In this document: positions 18,130-27,425 of the stretch, piece after piece
How positions within the stretch are numbered: the stretch's first letter is position 1
Layout of the letters: the number at the start of each line of letters is the position of its first letter
NCBI RefSeq assembly: GCF_020164495.1
Contig: NZ_JAIQYZ010000002.1
Location: 62,001 to 126,000, forward strand
DNA from: Psychroflexus lacisalsi
GTDB lineage: Bacteria; Bacteroidota; Bacteroidia; Flavobacteriales; Flavobacteriaceae
Length of the DNA stretch: 64,000 bases
Direction: 5' to 3'
The notes under the pieces: generated by a model
What the model was told of the DNA's origin: nothing
Databases searched by the model: none
The model's input: only the letters and a program-made list of their open reading frames with translations
Made by a program: the position numbers and the translations under genes

Positions 18130-20316
18130 TTATTTAGTGAACAAAAGCTCTCTATATTTAGTCATAGGCCATATTTCATTATCCACTAATAGCTCTAGTT
18201 TATCACAGTGGTAACGAATATCATCAAAGTAAGGCTTTACCTGATTGCAATAAGCAAAGGCTTTTTCTGTAGGATCTTCAAGCACATTGGCCTTTTTACG
18301 CTCTTCTATCATCAACTCTACTTCTTCATTTATCTTTTCGATATGTTCAGAAATAGCCTCTATAATACTGATTTGTTGCTTGGCTTGATCTTTAAAATTT
18401 GAACCATATATTTCTTTTAAGCCTTTCACGTTTTTAATAAGTATGTTTTGATACTTAATGGCTGTTGGTATAATATGATTTCTGGCGATATCACCTAGAA
18501 CTCTACCTTCAATCTGAATATGCTTAGAGTAATCTTCGATCTCGATTTCATACCTAGCTTTAACTTCTCTTTCATTCATGATTTTTAATTCCCCAAACAA
18601 ATCAATAGCTTTTTTAGAAACCTTTGCTTTAAGTGCTTCAGGAGTAGTTCTGAAGTTACTTAATCCACGTTTTTCGGCTTCTTTTTCCCAAGCCTCTCCA
18701 TAACCGTCTCCCTCAAATCGTATCTTTTTAGACGATTTGATATATTCTCTTAGAACATTAAAGATTGCATCGTCCTTTTTCATTTTTTTATCCGAAATTA
18801 GACTATCAACCTCAACTTTAAACTCTTTGAGTTGTTTGGTAACTATTGCATTAAGAACTGTCATAGGATCTGCACAATTAGCGGTTGATCCCACAGCTCT
18901 TAATTCAAACTTATTACCTGTAAATGCAAAAGGTGAAGTTCTATTTCTGTCTGTATTGTCCAATAGAATTTCTGGAATTTTACCTACAACATTAAGTTTG
19001 AGTTCTGTTTTTTCTTGTGGTGACAATTTCCCATCAGTTACTTTCTCAAGTTCATCAAGAACTTTCGTAAGTTGTGAGCCTATAAAAACCGACATTACCG
19101 CTGGTGGGGCTTCATTTGCTCCTAGCCTATGATCGTTGGAAGCTGAAGCGATTGTCGCCCTTATGATCTCTTCATTTTCATAAAAGGCCTTTATTGTATT
19201 GATAAAAAATGTAAGAAACCTCATATTTTTCATAGGGGTTTTACCAGGACTTAACAAGTTCGATCCAGTATCTGTTGCCAAAGACCAGTTGTTATGCTTA
19301 CCACTACCATTAACACCTTGGAATGGTTTTTCATGAAATAGCACTTTAAAGTGATGACGCTCAGCAATTTTATCCATTACATCCATTAATAATGAGTTGT
19401 GGTCTACTGCTAGATTAACCTCTTCAAAAATTGGAGCAAGTTCAAATTGATTTGGTGCTACCTCATTGTGTCTCGTTTTGACAGGGATTCCAAGTAACAT
19501 ACATTCTTTTTCCAAATCTCTCATGTAATTGAGAACACGGCTCGGAATAGATCCGAAATAATGGTCATCAAGTTGTTGTCCTTTTGCTGGAGAGTGACCA
19601 ATCAAAGTTCTACCAGACATCATCAAGTCTGGACGCGAGGAAGCCAATGCTGAGTCTACCAGAAAATATTCTTGTTCCCAACCCAATGTGGTAATAACTT
19701 TATTTGTTTTCTTATCAAAATATTTAGCTACATCCGTAGCCGCTTTATCTAGGGCGGAAACAGATCTCAAAAGAGGAGTCTTGTAATCTAAAGCTTCACC
19801 AGTGTAGGACACAAAAACTGTTGGAATGCATAAAGTAGGCCCCCAAACAAAGGCAGGCGAAGAAGGGTCCCAAGCTGTATAACCTCTGGCCTCAAAAGTA
19901 TTTCTGATTCCACCGTGAGGTAAGCTTGATGCATCTGGTTCTTGCTGAACCAATTGAGAGCCATTGAATTTTTCCATGGCACCTCCATCTTCAATGGTTT
20001 CAAAAAAAGCATCGTGTTTTTCTGCTGTTGATCCTGTGAGAGGCTGAAACCAGTGTGTATAGTGAGTGGCTCCTTTTGAAATAGCCCATTCTTTCATCCC
20101 TGTGGAAATATTTTCCGCAAGTGAACGATCTATTTTAGTACCGCTTTCTATTGCACTTTTTAGCCTTTCAAAAGAGTCTTTGGTAAGATATTGGCGCATA
20201 GCCTTCTGGTTAAAAACATTTCTTCCAAAAAGATCGGAACGACGCTCGTCTTCCTGAATTTTAACCGGTGCTCTATTAAGTGATTCCTTTAAAGCATTAA
20301 ATCTCAAAATTGCCAT
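18130..20316 (-). CDS. glnN: Glutamine synthetase type III
   Basis: It makes glutamine from glutamate, ammonia and ATP. At 728 residues it is the large type III enzyme (GlnN) common in Bacteroidetes, not GSI. The EQEYFLVD metal-binding strand, KTRHNEVAPNQFELAPIFEE, the GVNGSGKHNNWSLAT nucleotide loop and NDHRLGANEAPPA are all present. It is apparently monocistronic, with a minus-strand -7 box TATTTTTG at 20341-20348 and a terminator at 18069. No PII or amtB gene is adjacent. Confidence 0.97.
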   Translation of the reverse strand: MAILRFNALKESLNRAPVKIQEDERRSDLFGRNVFNQKAMRQYLTKDSFERLKSAIESGTKIDRSLAENISTGMKEWAISKGATHYTHWFQPLTGSTAEKHDAFFETIEDGGAMEKFNGSQLVQQEPDASSLPHGGIRNTFEARGYTAWDPSSPAFVWGPTLCIPTVFVSYTGEALDYKTPLLRSVSALDKAATDVAKYFDKKTNKVITTLGWEQEYFLVDSALASSRPDLMMSGRTLIGHSPAKGQQLDDHYFGSIPSRVLNYMRDLEKECMLLGIPVKTRHNEVAPNQFELAPIFEEVNLAVDHNSLLMDVMDKIAERHHFKVLFHEKPFQGVNGSGKHNNWSLATDTGSNLLSPGKTPMKNMRFLTFFINTIKAFYENEEIIRATIASASNDHRLGANEAPPAVMSVFIGSQLTKVLDELEKVTDGKLSPQEKTELKLNVVGKIPEILLDNTDRNRTSPFAFTGNKFELRAVGSTANCADPMTVLNAIVTKQLKEFKVEVDSLISDKKMKKDDAIFNVLREYIKSSKKIRFEGDGYGEAWEKEAEKRGLSNFRTTPEALKAKVSKKAIDLFGELKIMNEREVKARYEIEIEDYSKHIQIEGRVLGDIARNHIIPTAIKYQNILIKNVKGLKEIYGSNFKDQAKQQISIIEAISEHIEKINEEVELMIEERKKANVLEDPTEKAFAYCNQVKPYFDDIRYHCDKLELLVDNEIWPMTKYRELLFTK

Positions 20317-20422
20317 GTTGAATTAAATTTAGAATTCAAACAAAAATAGATAATTTTAGAATATGATATAAAATAAAGGGGGTGAATTTTAGTAAGATGG
20401 CATTTTTAAAGAATAAACCCCT

Positions 20423-21373
20423 CTATTTTTTAATAAAGGTTAGAAGTAGGAATGAAATATAAGCTAAAAAGATAATAACCCCTTTATATCTAGATATGGT
20501 GTTTTTTGGTGGTAAAAAAACTAATGGAAGAAGTACCAATGAAAATCCAATCATCCACAATATATCATTGCTTAAAACTTCTTCGGATTGAAGAAAAATA
20601 GGTTGTATGAGTGCTGTGAGTCCTATTACAGAACCTATATTAAAAATATTTGAACCTATAAGGTTTCCTAATGAGATCCCTTTTTCTTTCTTTAGTGCTG
20701 CAATTACAGAAGCAGCTAACTCAGGTACACTTGTACCAATTGCTATCATCGTTACTGAGATTATTCGTTCACTCACATCAAACGATTCTGCAATTCCTAC
20801 TGCGCCATCAACTAACCATTCAGACCCAAAATAAAGTCCTACTGCACCTATAAAAAGCCACAGAATTATTTTAAACATGGAGGTATGATTTAAGGTTTCA
20901 TCTACACCTTCAGAACCATCAACTTGCCCTTTTATAGCTTTTCGAATCAAAACCAAAACAAAAATAAAGATCACTATTAATAAAGCTATCCCCTCAATTC
21001 TGGATATTTGCTTCCCTGTAAAAAGAAATAAATAAAGCAAACCAGATAATAAAATCATTACTGGAAAATTAAATTTCAAAAAGTCCTTATCGGTGTCTAT
21101 TGAAGAAATAATAGCAGTGAGACCGAGAACCAAACCTATGTTAGCAATATTTGAACCAATAACATTCCCGAGTGAAATATCAGAAAAACCAGACAAGGCG
21201 GCTTGTAAGCTTACTAGGAGTTCCGGGGCTGAAGTTGCAAATGAAACAACAGTGAGACCGATGATCATTTTTGATATATTAAATCTTAATGAAAGAGCAA
21301 CAGAAGATCTAACCAAAAACTCTCCTCCTATTACTAAAAGAATAAATCCTAAGATCACTAAAAATATATCCAT
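20423..21373 (-). CDS. Calcium/sodium antiporter (CaCA family, YrbG-like)
   Basis: A 316-residue inner-membrane exchanger with about ten membrane segments and the two inverted alpha-repeats of the cation/Ca2+ exchanger family. Repeat one has VSFATSAPELLVS and LGNVIGSNIANIG. Repeat two has IAIGTSVPELAASV and LGNLIGSNIFNIG. The paired Ser-Ala/Val-Pro-Glu motifs hold the ion-binding glutamates. A charged loop (residues about 145-160) separates the halves. It probably exports Ca2+ in exchange for Na+ or H+. It is a single gene between glnN and the FadL-like gene. Confidence 0.92.
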   Translation of the reverse strand: MDIFLVILGFILLVIGGEFLVRSSVALSLRFNISKMIIGLTVVSFATSAPELLVSLQAALSGFSDISLGNVIGSNIANIGLVLGLTAIISSIDTDKDFLKFNFPVMILLSGLLYLFLFTGKQISRIEGIALLIVIFIFVLVLIRKAIKGQVDGSEGVDETLNHTSMFKIILWLFIGAVGLYFGSEWLVDGAVGIAESFDVSERIISVTMIAIGTSVPELAASVIAALKKEKGISLGNLIGSNIFNIGSVIGLTALIQPIFLQSEEVLSNDILWMIGFSLVLLPLVFLPPKNTISRYKGVIIFLAYISFLLLTFIKK

Positions 21374-21441
21374 TGATTTTTTTTAGCGAAAATAGGATTT
21401 TGAAAGGTATGTGATTATAAAATCACCTCTAAAGTTTGATG

Positions 21442-22932
21442 TTATAAATTTAAAGTCAACGTAACCATATAATTATTCATAAAACTTTGTATATCTGATT
21501 CCTGAGTTATATCTGTGAAATATAAAATGCCTTGTCGATCTTGCTCTACACGCTGGTAGGAGAAATCTAAAATGGCATTGCCAAAGTTGAAACCCAGCCC
21601 AAAAGAATACCCTGTTGTATCACCAAGAAAATTTTCATCTAAATATGGACTTTCTTGAATAAAGTAACCAGCTCTTAAACTAGTATTTTGAATTCTGTAT
21701 TCACCACCAAGATTAAAAGTAGAAGCACCTGTCATTAAGTTTGAGATTTCATCATTTTGAAAACCGAATCCACTTGAAGTAAATTCCATAGCTGAAAAAT
21801 CTTTGTAGCTATAATCAAAACTGATTAACCCAGAGCCTCCAAATACGTAAGCTGTACTCAAAGACAACCGACCTGGGGTTTTAAAATTGTAATCTGGATA
21901 AATATTGAGAATATCAGGATCTATGATAGCTGGAGTATTTTCACCCGCCCTTACAGTCTCTAGTCTTTGGATAAGTTCTTCTGAAATACTCATCCAAGTT
22001 GGAGAATCATATGTAAAACCTAATCTCCATTCTTCCGTGATTTTAGCAATTCCACCCAGCTGAAATGAAAATCCACTACCTCTAATTCTTAAATCATTAT
22101 CAAAAAATATTTCATTTACTCCAGTTCCAGAATTAAATTCATCAAACAGAGTTTCTCTTCTATATTCCGAAAAATGAAAATTAAGATTTAATCCCAAATG
22201 AAGCCTATCTCCAATCATTCCCCCACCATTAATCGTATATTTTCCTGAACTCCCTCTAGTTGTTTCACTATAATTTTGATTGGAACTCGCTCCAAATACG
22301 TTACTCAGGTATGAAGTATTATTAGGATTGTCAGGATTTGCAGCATCAATTATAAATGTGTTATACCCTATAAAGCCCTGTTGAGCGGCAAAATTTTCTC
22401 TTCTGCCAAAGTCACGATAAGCGCCTATAGGATTGGACAAGCCTTGATCGAATGTATTAAGGGCAGTTCCCTCAGCTCTATTTATAAAATAATCTGCAAT
22501 GGTTTCTACATTATCTCCATTCACAAAATATTCGTTATCGTAATTATTTGTTCTGTTATATGAAAATCCTAATGTCAATTTCTTAAATAAGGCATCTTGA
22601 TTATTGGCTTCAAATACAAATACTGCACCTAGCTGATTAAGATCAAAATTTGATGAAGACGTGGTGTTAGAATTTCCGCCATAAAAAGCATCATTATTAA
22701 CTGAGGTCAAATCTAAAGAACCAGAAAATTTGTTATTTAAAAAAACTGCAGAACTCGCTGGATTAATGTTAATCGCAGATATATCTCCACCTAAAGCACC
22801 AAATGCGCCTCCCATAGCTGTATATCTAGCTGTGCCATTAATTTCATGAGATGAAAATCGCAAAGCATCTGTAATATCCTGAGAGAATGCACTTGTACCA
22901 ATAAATAAGACTAAAATTATAAACCTTTTCAT
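21442..22932 (-). CDS. OMPP1/FadL-family outer membrane transport protein
   Basis: A 496-residue protein with a signal peptide (MKRFIILVLFIGTSAFSQ). The segment ARYTAMGGAFGALGGDISAININPAS, immediately after it, is the FadL/TodX N-terminal hatch with its typical NPA motif. The rest is beta-barrel-like, closing with VTLTLNL. The family transports hydrophobic compounds such as fatty acids across the outer membrane. The Gly/aromatic-rich lipoprotein gene lies 21 bases upstream on the same strand, so the two are probably co-transcribed. Confidence 0.88.
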   Translation of the reverse strand: MKRFIILVLFIGTSAFSQDITDALRFSSHEINGTARYTAMGGAFGALGGDISAININPASSAVFLNNKFSGSLDLTSVNNDAFYGGNSNTTSSSNFDLNQLGAVFVFEANNQDALFKKLTLGFSYNRTNNYDNEYFVNGDNVETIADYFINRAEGTALNTFDQGLSNPIGAYRDFGRRENFAAQQGFIGYNTFIIDAANPDNPNNTSYLSNVFGASSNQNYSETTRGSSGKYTINGGGMIGDRLHLGLNLNFHFSEYRRETLFDEFNSGTGVNEIFFDNDLRIRGSGFSFQLGGIAKITEEWRLGFTYDSPTWMSISEELIQRLETVRAGENTPAIIDPDILNIYPDYNFKTPGRLSLSTAYVFGGSGLISFDYSYKDFSAMEFTSSGFGFQNDEISNLMTGASTFNLGGEYRIQNTSLRAGYFIQESPYLDENFLGDTTGYSFGLGFNFGNAILDFSYQRVEQDRQGILYFTDITQESDIQSFMNNYMVTLTLNL

Positions 22933-22953
22933 TCGATCTGTTTTGATTAAAAA

Positions 22954-24177
22954 TTATCCTCTTCCTCCAGAACTTCTGCCACCAGAAGATCTTCCACCGG
23001 ATGATCTCCCTCCAGAAGACCTTGAACTACTACCACTACTTCTCACACCAGAGCTTCTTGAGGACCTGCCTGAAGATCTGACGCCAGAACTTCTACTTGA
23101 ACTGTTTGAAGATCTCACACCACTACTCCTCGTACTTCTGGAAGATGAATTATATAATCCTGCTCTAGAAGAATTGTTTGAATAACTTGAATTCGTTCTG
23201 GATCTTGCATTCACATTGTTAGAATTTCTGATTCCAGATCTTGAATAATTAGATGAACTTCTTACCCCAATACTTCTTGAATTATTTACCCTATTGGAAT
23301 ATCTTGAAGTATTGGCTCGTGAACTTCTAGCAACATTAGACCTGTTACTTGAAGCTCTGGTAACGTTTCCTCTAGATCTGGTAGAATTTGCTCTAGTAAC
23401 ATTAGATCTGGTATTACCTAATCTATTATTATAATTACCTCTCGAGTTTGCTAAAGATCTAGTATTACTTACATATCCTCTATTGTATCTATTATAAGCT
23501 ATACCATTATATCCTCTGCCATAAAAGCCGCCACCATAGAAACCGCCATAAAAAGGATAACCAATTCCTCCGCCGTAGAATCCTGGGCCAAAAAAGCCAC
23601 CATAACCGAATCCTCCAAGACCAAAACCGCCCCAGCCTGGACCATAAAAGCCTCCATACCCAAACCTACCGAAACCCCAACCTGGGCCATAAAAGCCACC
23701 TCCAAAGAACGGTCCTCCGAAGCCAAAGCCTCCCCAACCAGGACCGTAAAAGCCATTATTTATGTAATTAACACTTACAGAGGTTGGATTTGTACCCCAT
23801 CCTGCATTATTACCATTATAGATAGGCTCTTCGTAATATTTTTCCTCTTCTGTATAATTTCCATCATCTGAAGAATAATTGTCAACATCTGTGAATACCT
23901 CATTATTATAAGTTCTAGCTTCAGAAATCATTTGACCTTGATCTTGAAAAAACTTTGAGTAAGTATCTGTTTGATTATCTGAATTTTGAACCGAATTGGA
24001 TTTTCGTTGAGTAGTTTCTTCATTAGAAACCGACCTTCTAGTCTCCGAAGGGACGCTAGATCCATAAATTCCATCAGACGAAGAATTCACGTTTCTGTAA
24101 GACGAACACGAAGCCAAGAAAACCACAGATAATATTCCTAAAGTTGTAGCATTTAAAATTTTGCTTGATTGTATCAT
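22954..24177 (-). CDS. Low-complexity Gly/aromatic and Ser/Arg-rich lipoprotein
   Basis: A 407-residue protein with a lipobox (FLASC, Cys 24). Three regions follow: a polar Ser/Asn/Asp stretch to about residue 135; a block (about 140-215) made of Gly with Phe, Tyr and Trp in units such as GFYGPGWGGFG; and a C-terminal half of Ser, Arg, Asn and Gly that ends in repeats of SSGGR. The C-terminal half is strongly basic. I recognise no catalytic domain. The composition suggests an aggregating or adhesive surface protein. It precedes the FadL-like gene by 21 bases. The function is unknown, but the long frame, lipoprotein signal and promoter make it real. Confidence 0.78.
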   Translation of the reverse strand: MIQSSKILNATTLGILSVVFLASCSSYRNVNSSSDGIYGSSVPSETRRSVSNEETTQRKSNSVQNSDNQTDTYSKFFQDQGQMISEARTYNNEVFTDVDNYSSDDGNYTEEEKYYEEPIYNGNNAGWGTNPTSVSVNYINNGFYGPGWGGFGFGGPFFGGGFYGPGWGFGRFGYGGFYGPGWGGFGLGGFGYGGFFGPGFYGGGIGYPFYGGFYGGGFYGRGYNGIAYNRYNRGYVSNTRSLANSRGNYNNRLGNTRSNVTRANSTRSRGNVTRASSNRSNVARSSRANTSRYSNRVNNSRSIGVRSSSNYSRSGIRNSNNVNARSRTNSSYSNNSSRAGLYNSSSRSTRSSGVRSSNSSSRSSGVRSSGRSSRSSGVRSSGSSSRSSGGRSSGGRSSGGRSSGGRG

Positions 24178-24205
24178 AACTTGTGGTTTTTATTATTACT
24201 ATTAT

Positions 24206-24233
24206 CAAATTTAGTTAGTTTTGTGCTAACTAA
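24206..24233. promoter_or_regulatory. Divergent promoter region with inverted repeat (lipoprotein gene / proS)
   Basis: An inverted repeat TTAGTTAG / CTAACTAA (24211-24218 and 24226-24233, seven-base spacer) covers a plus-strand -7 box TAGTTTTG (24216-24223) towards proS and touches a minus-strand -7 box TAAATTTG (24206-24213) towards the lipoprotein gene. No good TTG -33 element was found for either. The repeat could be an operator. Confidence 0.45.
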
Positions 24234-24277
24234 ATAATCATTAACACAGGTACAACATTTGTGCCAAATCAAATATA

Positions 24278-25756
24278 ATGGGAAAGAGCTTAACAAGTAG
24301 AAAAGAAGATTACTCCAAATGGTATAACGAGTTGGTGGTGAAAGCAGATTTGGCGGAAAATTCAGCTGTAAGAGGCTGTATGACCATAAAGCCATATGGT
24401 TTTGCTATTTGGGAAAAAATGCAAGCTGAATTGGACAAGAGATTTAAAGAAACTGGACACGAAAACGCTTACTTCCCACTATTTGTTCCAAAATCTTTAT
24501 TTGAAGCTGAAGAAAAAAATGCTGAAGGATTCGCTAAGGAATGTGCTGTAGTGACACATTATAGATTACAAAATGATCCAGATAAACCGGGCAAATTAAG
24601 AGTTGATCCTGAAGCCAAACTTGACGAGGAACTTGTAGTAAGACCTACGTCTGAAGCGGTCATCTGGAATACTTTTAAAGGATGGATACAATCGTATAGA
24701 GATTTACCATTAAAAATCAACCAATGGGCAAATGTCGTAAGGTGGGAGATGAGAACCCGTTTATTTTTAAGAACCACAGAATTTTTATGGCAAGAAGGGC
24801 ATACAGCTCATGCCACAAAAAAGGAAGCTATTGAAGAGGCTGAACTTATTAATTCACTTTATGCAGATTTCGCTGAAAACTTTTTAGCGATGCCAGTGAT
24901 ACAGGGTTTAAAATCTGAAAGTGAAAGATTTGCTGGTGCTGTAGAAACCTATTGTATAGAAGCTTTAATGCAAGACGGAAAAGCTTTACAAGCGGGGACT
25001 TCGCATTTTTTAGGTGAGAATTTTGCAAAAGCATTTGATGTAAAGTTCACCTCAGACCAGGGGAAACAAGAATATGTTTGGGCGACAAGCTGGGGAGTTT
25101 CAACTAGGCTCATGGGCGCACTAGTCATGACCCATTCAGATGACAATGGTTTAGTTCTTCCGCCAAACTTAGCACCTATACAAGTGGTGATTGTTCCTAT
25201 TTTTAAAAATCAAGAACAACTGGATCTAATCACCGAGAAAGCAGAGTCGATAGCCGAAGCCCTAAAAGCGAAGAACATCAGGGTAAAGTATGACAATAGA
25301 ACTACTCATAAGCCAGGTTGGAAATTTGCAGAATATGAGCTAAAAGGTATACCATTGAGAATTGCTATTGGACCAAAAGATCTTGAAAAGGGAACAGTTG
25401 AACTTGCTAGAAGAGATTCGCTTAGTAAATCCTTTGAAAATCAAGAGGGCATTGAAAATCTTATTGACATTCTTCTTAAAGATATTCAAGGGGAATTATA
25501 TACTAAAGCTAAAAATTTTAGAGATTCTCATATTACACAAGTAGATACTTTTGAAGATTTTAAAGACATCCTTGAAAATAAAGGTGGATTTATTTTGGCA
25601 CATTGGGATGGAACTACAGAAACTGAAGAAAAAATTAAAGAAATCACTAAAGCCACAATTCGTTGTATTCCTATGGAGGGTCACAAAGAGAGTGGTGAAT
25701 GCGTTTTAACTGGCAATTTTTCTTCTCAACGCGTTTTATTCGCGAAAGCTTATTGA
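24278..25756 (+). CDS. proS: Prolyl-tRNA synthetase
   Basis: A class II synthetase charging tRNA-Pro. At 492 residues, and without the bacterial editing insertion, it is the eukaryote/archaea-like form that many Bacteroidetes use. Motif 2 surroundings ([31 protein letters not shown]) and the [15 protein letters not shown] block are present, and the chain ends in a Tyr after FAKA, as is usual for this form. Upstream is the divergent region at 24206-24233. Two tRNA-Glu genes follow with their own promoter. Confidence 0.96.
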   Translation: MGKSLTSRKEDYSKWYNELVVKADLAENSAVRGCMTIKPYGFAIWEKMQAELDKRFKETGHENAYFPLFVPKSLFEAEEKNAEGFAKECAVVTHYRLQNDPDKPGKLRVDPEAKLDEELVVRPTSEAVIWNTFKGWIQSYRDLPLKINQWANVVRWEMRTRLFLRTTEFLWQEGHTAHATKKEAIEEAELINSLYADFAENFLAMPVIQGLKSESERFAGAVETYCIEALMQDGKALQAGTSHFLGENFAKAFDVKFTSDQGKQEYVWATSWGVSTRLMGALVMTHSDDNGLVLPPNLAPIQVVIVPIFKNQEQLDLITEKAESIAEALKAKNIRVKYDNRTTHKPGWKFAEYELKGIPLRIAIGPKDLEKGTVELARRDSLSKSFENQEGIENLIDILLKDIQGELYTKAKNFRDSHITQVDTFEDFKDILENKGGFILAHWDGTTETEEKIKEITKATIRCIPMEGHKESGECVLTGNFSSQRVLFAKAY

Positions 25757-25773
25757 TTATTTTTAAAAAACAT

Positions 25774-25803
25774 TTGTGCAATTTAAATAATTGGTTATTT
25801 TTG
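25774..25803 (+). promoter_or_regulatory. Promoter of the tRNA-Glu pair
   Basis: TTG (25774-25776), a 19-base gap and TATTTTTG (25796-25803), matching the Bacteroidetes consensus. The tRNA begins 17 bases downstream. Confidence 0.7.
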
Positions 25804-25819
25804 CACTCGCAAATTTAAT

Positions 25820-25891
25820 GGTCCGTTCGTCTAGGGGTTAGGACGCCAGGTTTTCATCCTGGTAACAGGGGTTCGATTCCCCTACGGACTA
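25820..25891 (+). tRNA. tRNA-Glu (anticodon TTC), copy 1
   Basis: A 72-nt cloverleaf. The acceptor arms GGTCCGT and ACGGACT pair with a G-T at the end. The anticodon arm CCAGG-TTTTCAT-CCTGG shows TTC, and the T arm is AGGGGTTCGATTCCCCT. CCA is not encoded. Confidence 0.96.
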
Positions 25892-25924
25892 CAAGTTTAA
25901 GTTCATATAACAAATTATTAACAC

Positions 25925-25996
25925 GGTCCGTTCGTCTAGGGGTTAGGACGCCAGGTTTTCATCCTGGTAACAGGGGTTCGATTCCCCTACGGACTA
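25925..25996 (+). tRNA. tRNA-Glu (anticodon TTC), copy 2
   Basis: Identical over all 72 bases to the first copy and separated from it by 33 bases. No separate promoter is evident, so both probably come from one precursor, possibly running into rpsT 25 bases downstream. Confidence 0.96.
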
Positions 25997-26021
25997 CTAT
26001 TAAAATTTTATATTTAAAGTT

Positions 26022-26273
26022 ATGGCTAATCATAAATCAGCATTAAAGAGAATAAGAAGTAACGAAGCAAAGCGCTTAAGAAATCGTTATCAACATAAGA
26101 CGGCTCGTAATGCCATCAGAAGATTGAAAACTACAGAAGATAAGTCCGAAGCGACAAAAAGTCTTCCTGAGATCATTTCAATGATCGATAAGTTGGCTAA
26201 AAATAATATTATTCATAATAATAAAGCCGCTAATTTAAAGTCTCAACTTACAAAACATGTTTCAGCTCTTTAA
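26022..26273 (+). CDS. rpsT: 30S ribosomal protein S20
   Basis: An 83-residue, very basic, helical protein of the small subunit, binding the 5' domain of 16S rRNA. The start [21 protein letters not shown] and the later [20 protein letters not shown] are classic S20. It lies 25 bases after the second tRNA-Glu and is closed by a strong terminator. Confidence 0.97.
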   Translation: MANHKSALKRIRSNEAKRLRNRYQHKTARNAIRRLKTTEDKSEATKSLPEIISMIDKLAKNNIIHNNKAANLKSQLTKHVSAL

Positions 26274-26293
26274 GTTGAAGCGTTTAATAACTA

Positions 26294-26323
26294 AATGATC
26301 TCAATTAAGAGATCATTTTTTTT
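26294..26323 (+). terminator. Terminator of rpsT
   Basis: A 9-bp perfect stem AATGATCTC / GAGATCATT with loop AATTAA, then a run of T residues. Confidence 0.9.
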
Positions 26324-26332
26324 GGTTAAAAA

Positions 26333-26376
26333 TATTATTAATAATAAGTCTAAATAAGTTTAGTTGTTTAAATTTG
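26333..26376 (+). promoter_or_regulatory. Promoter and AT-rich palindrome upstream of the iron ABC operon
   Basis: A perfect 14-bp palindrome TATTATTAATAATA (26333-26346) lies 22 bases before a -7 box TAAATTTG (26369-26376); the ATG is at 26390. The palindrome sits where the -33 element would be, and no TTG is present there. It could be an operator for an iron-responsive repressor; this is inference. Confidence 0.4.
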
Positions 26377-26389
26377 CAAATAAAAAACT

Positions 26390-27418
26390 ATGAAAAGAAT
26401 AATCTATTTACTTCTAATTGCAGTTTCAATAATCGGATGTAAATCTGATAACAAAAAAGAATCTGAAAAAATACTAACTGTATACACACACAGACACTAT
26501 GAGTCGGATCAGGAATTATTCAAGCGTTTTGAAAAAGAAAGTGGAATAAAACTCAATGTTGTAAACGCTAGTGCAGACGAATTAATTCAAAAAATGAGCT
26601 TGGAAGGTGAGCAATCACCTGCTGATGTACTCATAACCGTTGATGCAGGGAGGCTTTACCGAGCAAAATCTCAAGACTTATTACAATCTTTCTCATCAAA
26701 ACTTGTAGATTCCATAGTTCCAAAATATCTAAAAGATGAAGATGGACAGTGGGTTGGTTTAACCAAAAGAGCACGTGTAATTGCTTATTCTAAAGACAGA
26801 GTGGATTCAACACAATTATCAACATATGCTAATTTGGCAACAGAAAAGTGGAATAATAAGATAATGGTGAGAAGCTCTTCCAACATATACAATCAGTCAC
26901 TTTTAGCTTCTATAATAGCAAATCAGGGTGAAGAATTTGCTGAGGAATGGGCTCAAGGTGTTGTAGAAAATATGGCACGAGTTCCAAAAGGAAATGACAG
27001 AGACCAAGTAAAAGCGTTAGCCAACAATGAAGGCGACCTCGCTATAGTAAACACCTATTATATTGGCAAGCTTTTAAACTCTGAAGATAAAAGTGAAGTT
27101 GAAGCTGGAAAAAGTGTTAGCATATTCTTTCCCAACCAAGAAACTACAGGAACTCATATTAATGTGAGCGGTATAGGCGTTGCTAAATATTCACCAAATA
27201 AAGACGATGCCATAAAGTTTATCGAATTTCTTCTTCAAGAAGAAGCTCAAAATATCTTTGCAGGCTCAAATTTTGAATATCCTGTAAACTCAAATGTAGA
27301 ACCTTCAGAAATTTTAAAATCCTGGGGAGATTTTAAGGAAGATAATTTGTCCCTCAATAAGCTTGGCGAATATAATAAAGAAGCTGTCATCATTTTTGAT
27401 AAAGTAGGCTGGAAATAG
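26390..27418 (+). CDS. Fe(III) ABC transporter substrate-binding lipoprotein
   Basis: A 342-residue binding protein with lipobox SIIGC (Cys 17), so it should be anchored in the periplasm. The pattern LTVYTHRHYESDQELFKRFEKESGI and the later NTYYIGKLL match the FutA/FbpA ferric-iron family, in which tyrosines coordinate the metal (the YTHRHY and NTYYIG regions). It is the first gene of a three-gene importer; the permease starts seven bases after its stop. Confidence 0.9.
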   Translation: MKRIIYLLLIAVSIIGCKSDNKKESEKILTVYTHRHYESDQELFKRFEKESGIKLNVVNASADELIQKMSLEGEQSPADVLITVDAGRLYRAKSQDLLQSFSSKLVDSIVPKYLKDEDGQWVGLTKRARVIAYSKDRVDSTQLSTYANLATEKWNNKIMVRSSSNIYNQSLLASIIANQGEEFAEEWAQGVVENMARVPKGNDRDQVKALANNEGDLAIVNTYYIGKLLNSEDKSEVEAGKSVSIFFPNQETTGTHINVSGIGVAKYSPNKDDAIKFIEFLLQEEAQNIFAGSNFEYPVNSNVEPSEILKSWGDFKEDNLSLNKLGEYNKEAVIIFDKVGWK

Positions 27419-27425
27419 TTTCTAA

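Noticed and set aside
19024-19132. Long open frames on the strand opposite glnN, pssA, prfA and the susC genes
   Set aside because: They are antisense shadows of well-identified genes, without start signals or recognisable protein features.
22954-23760. Repetitive DNA that could be mistaken for a CRISPR array or tandem repeat element
   Set aside because: The repeats are codon-level repeats (Gly/aromatic and Ser/Arg/Gly) inside one long reading frame, with no spacer-like unique segments of constant length.
25820-25996. Two identical 72-base segments as a possible repeat element
   Set aside because: They are two complete tRNA-Glu genes; no further copies or direct-repeat array.
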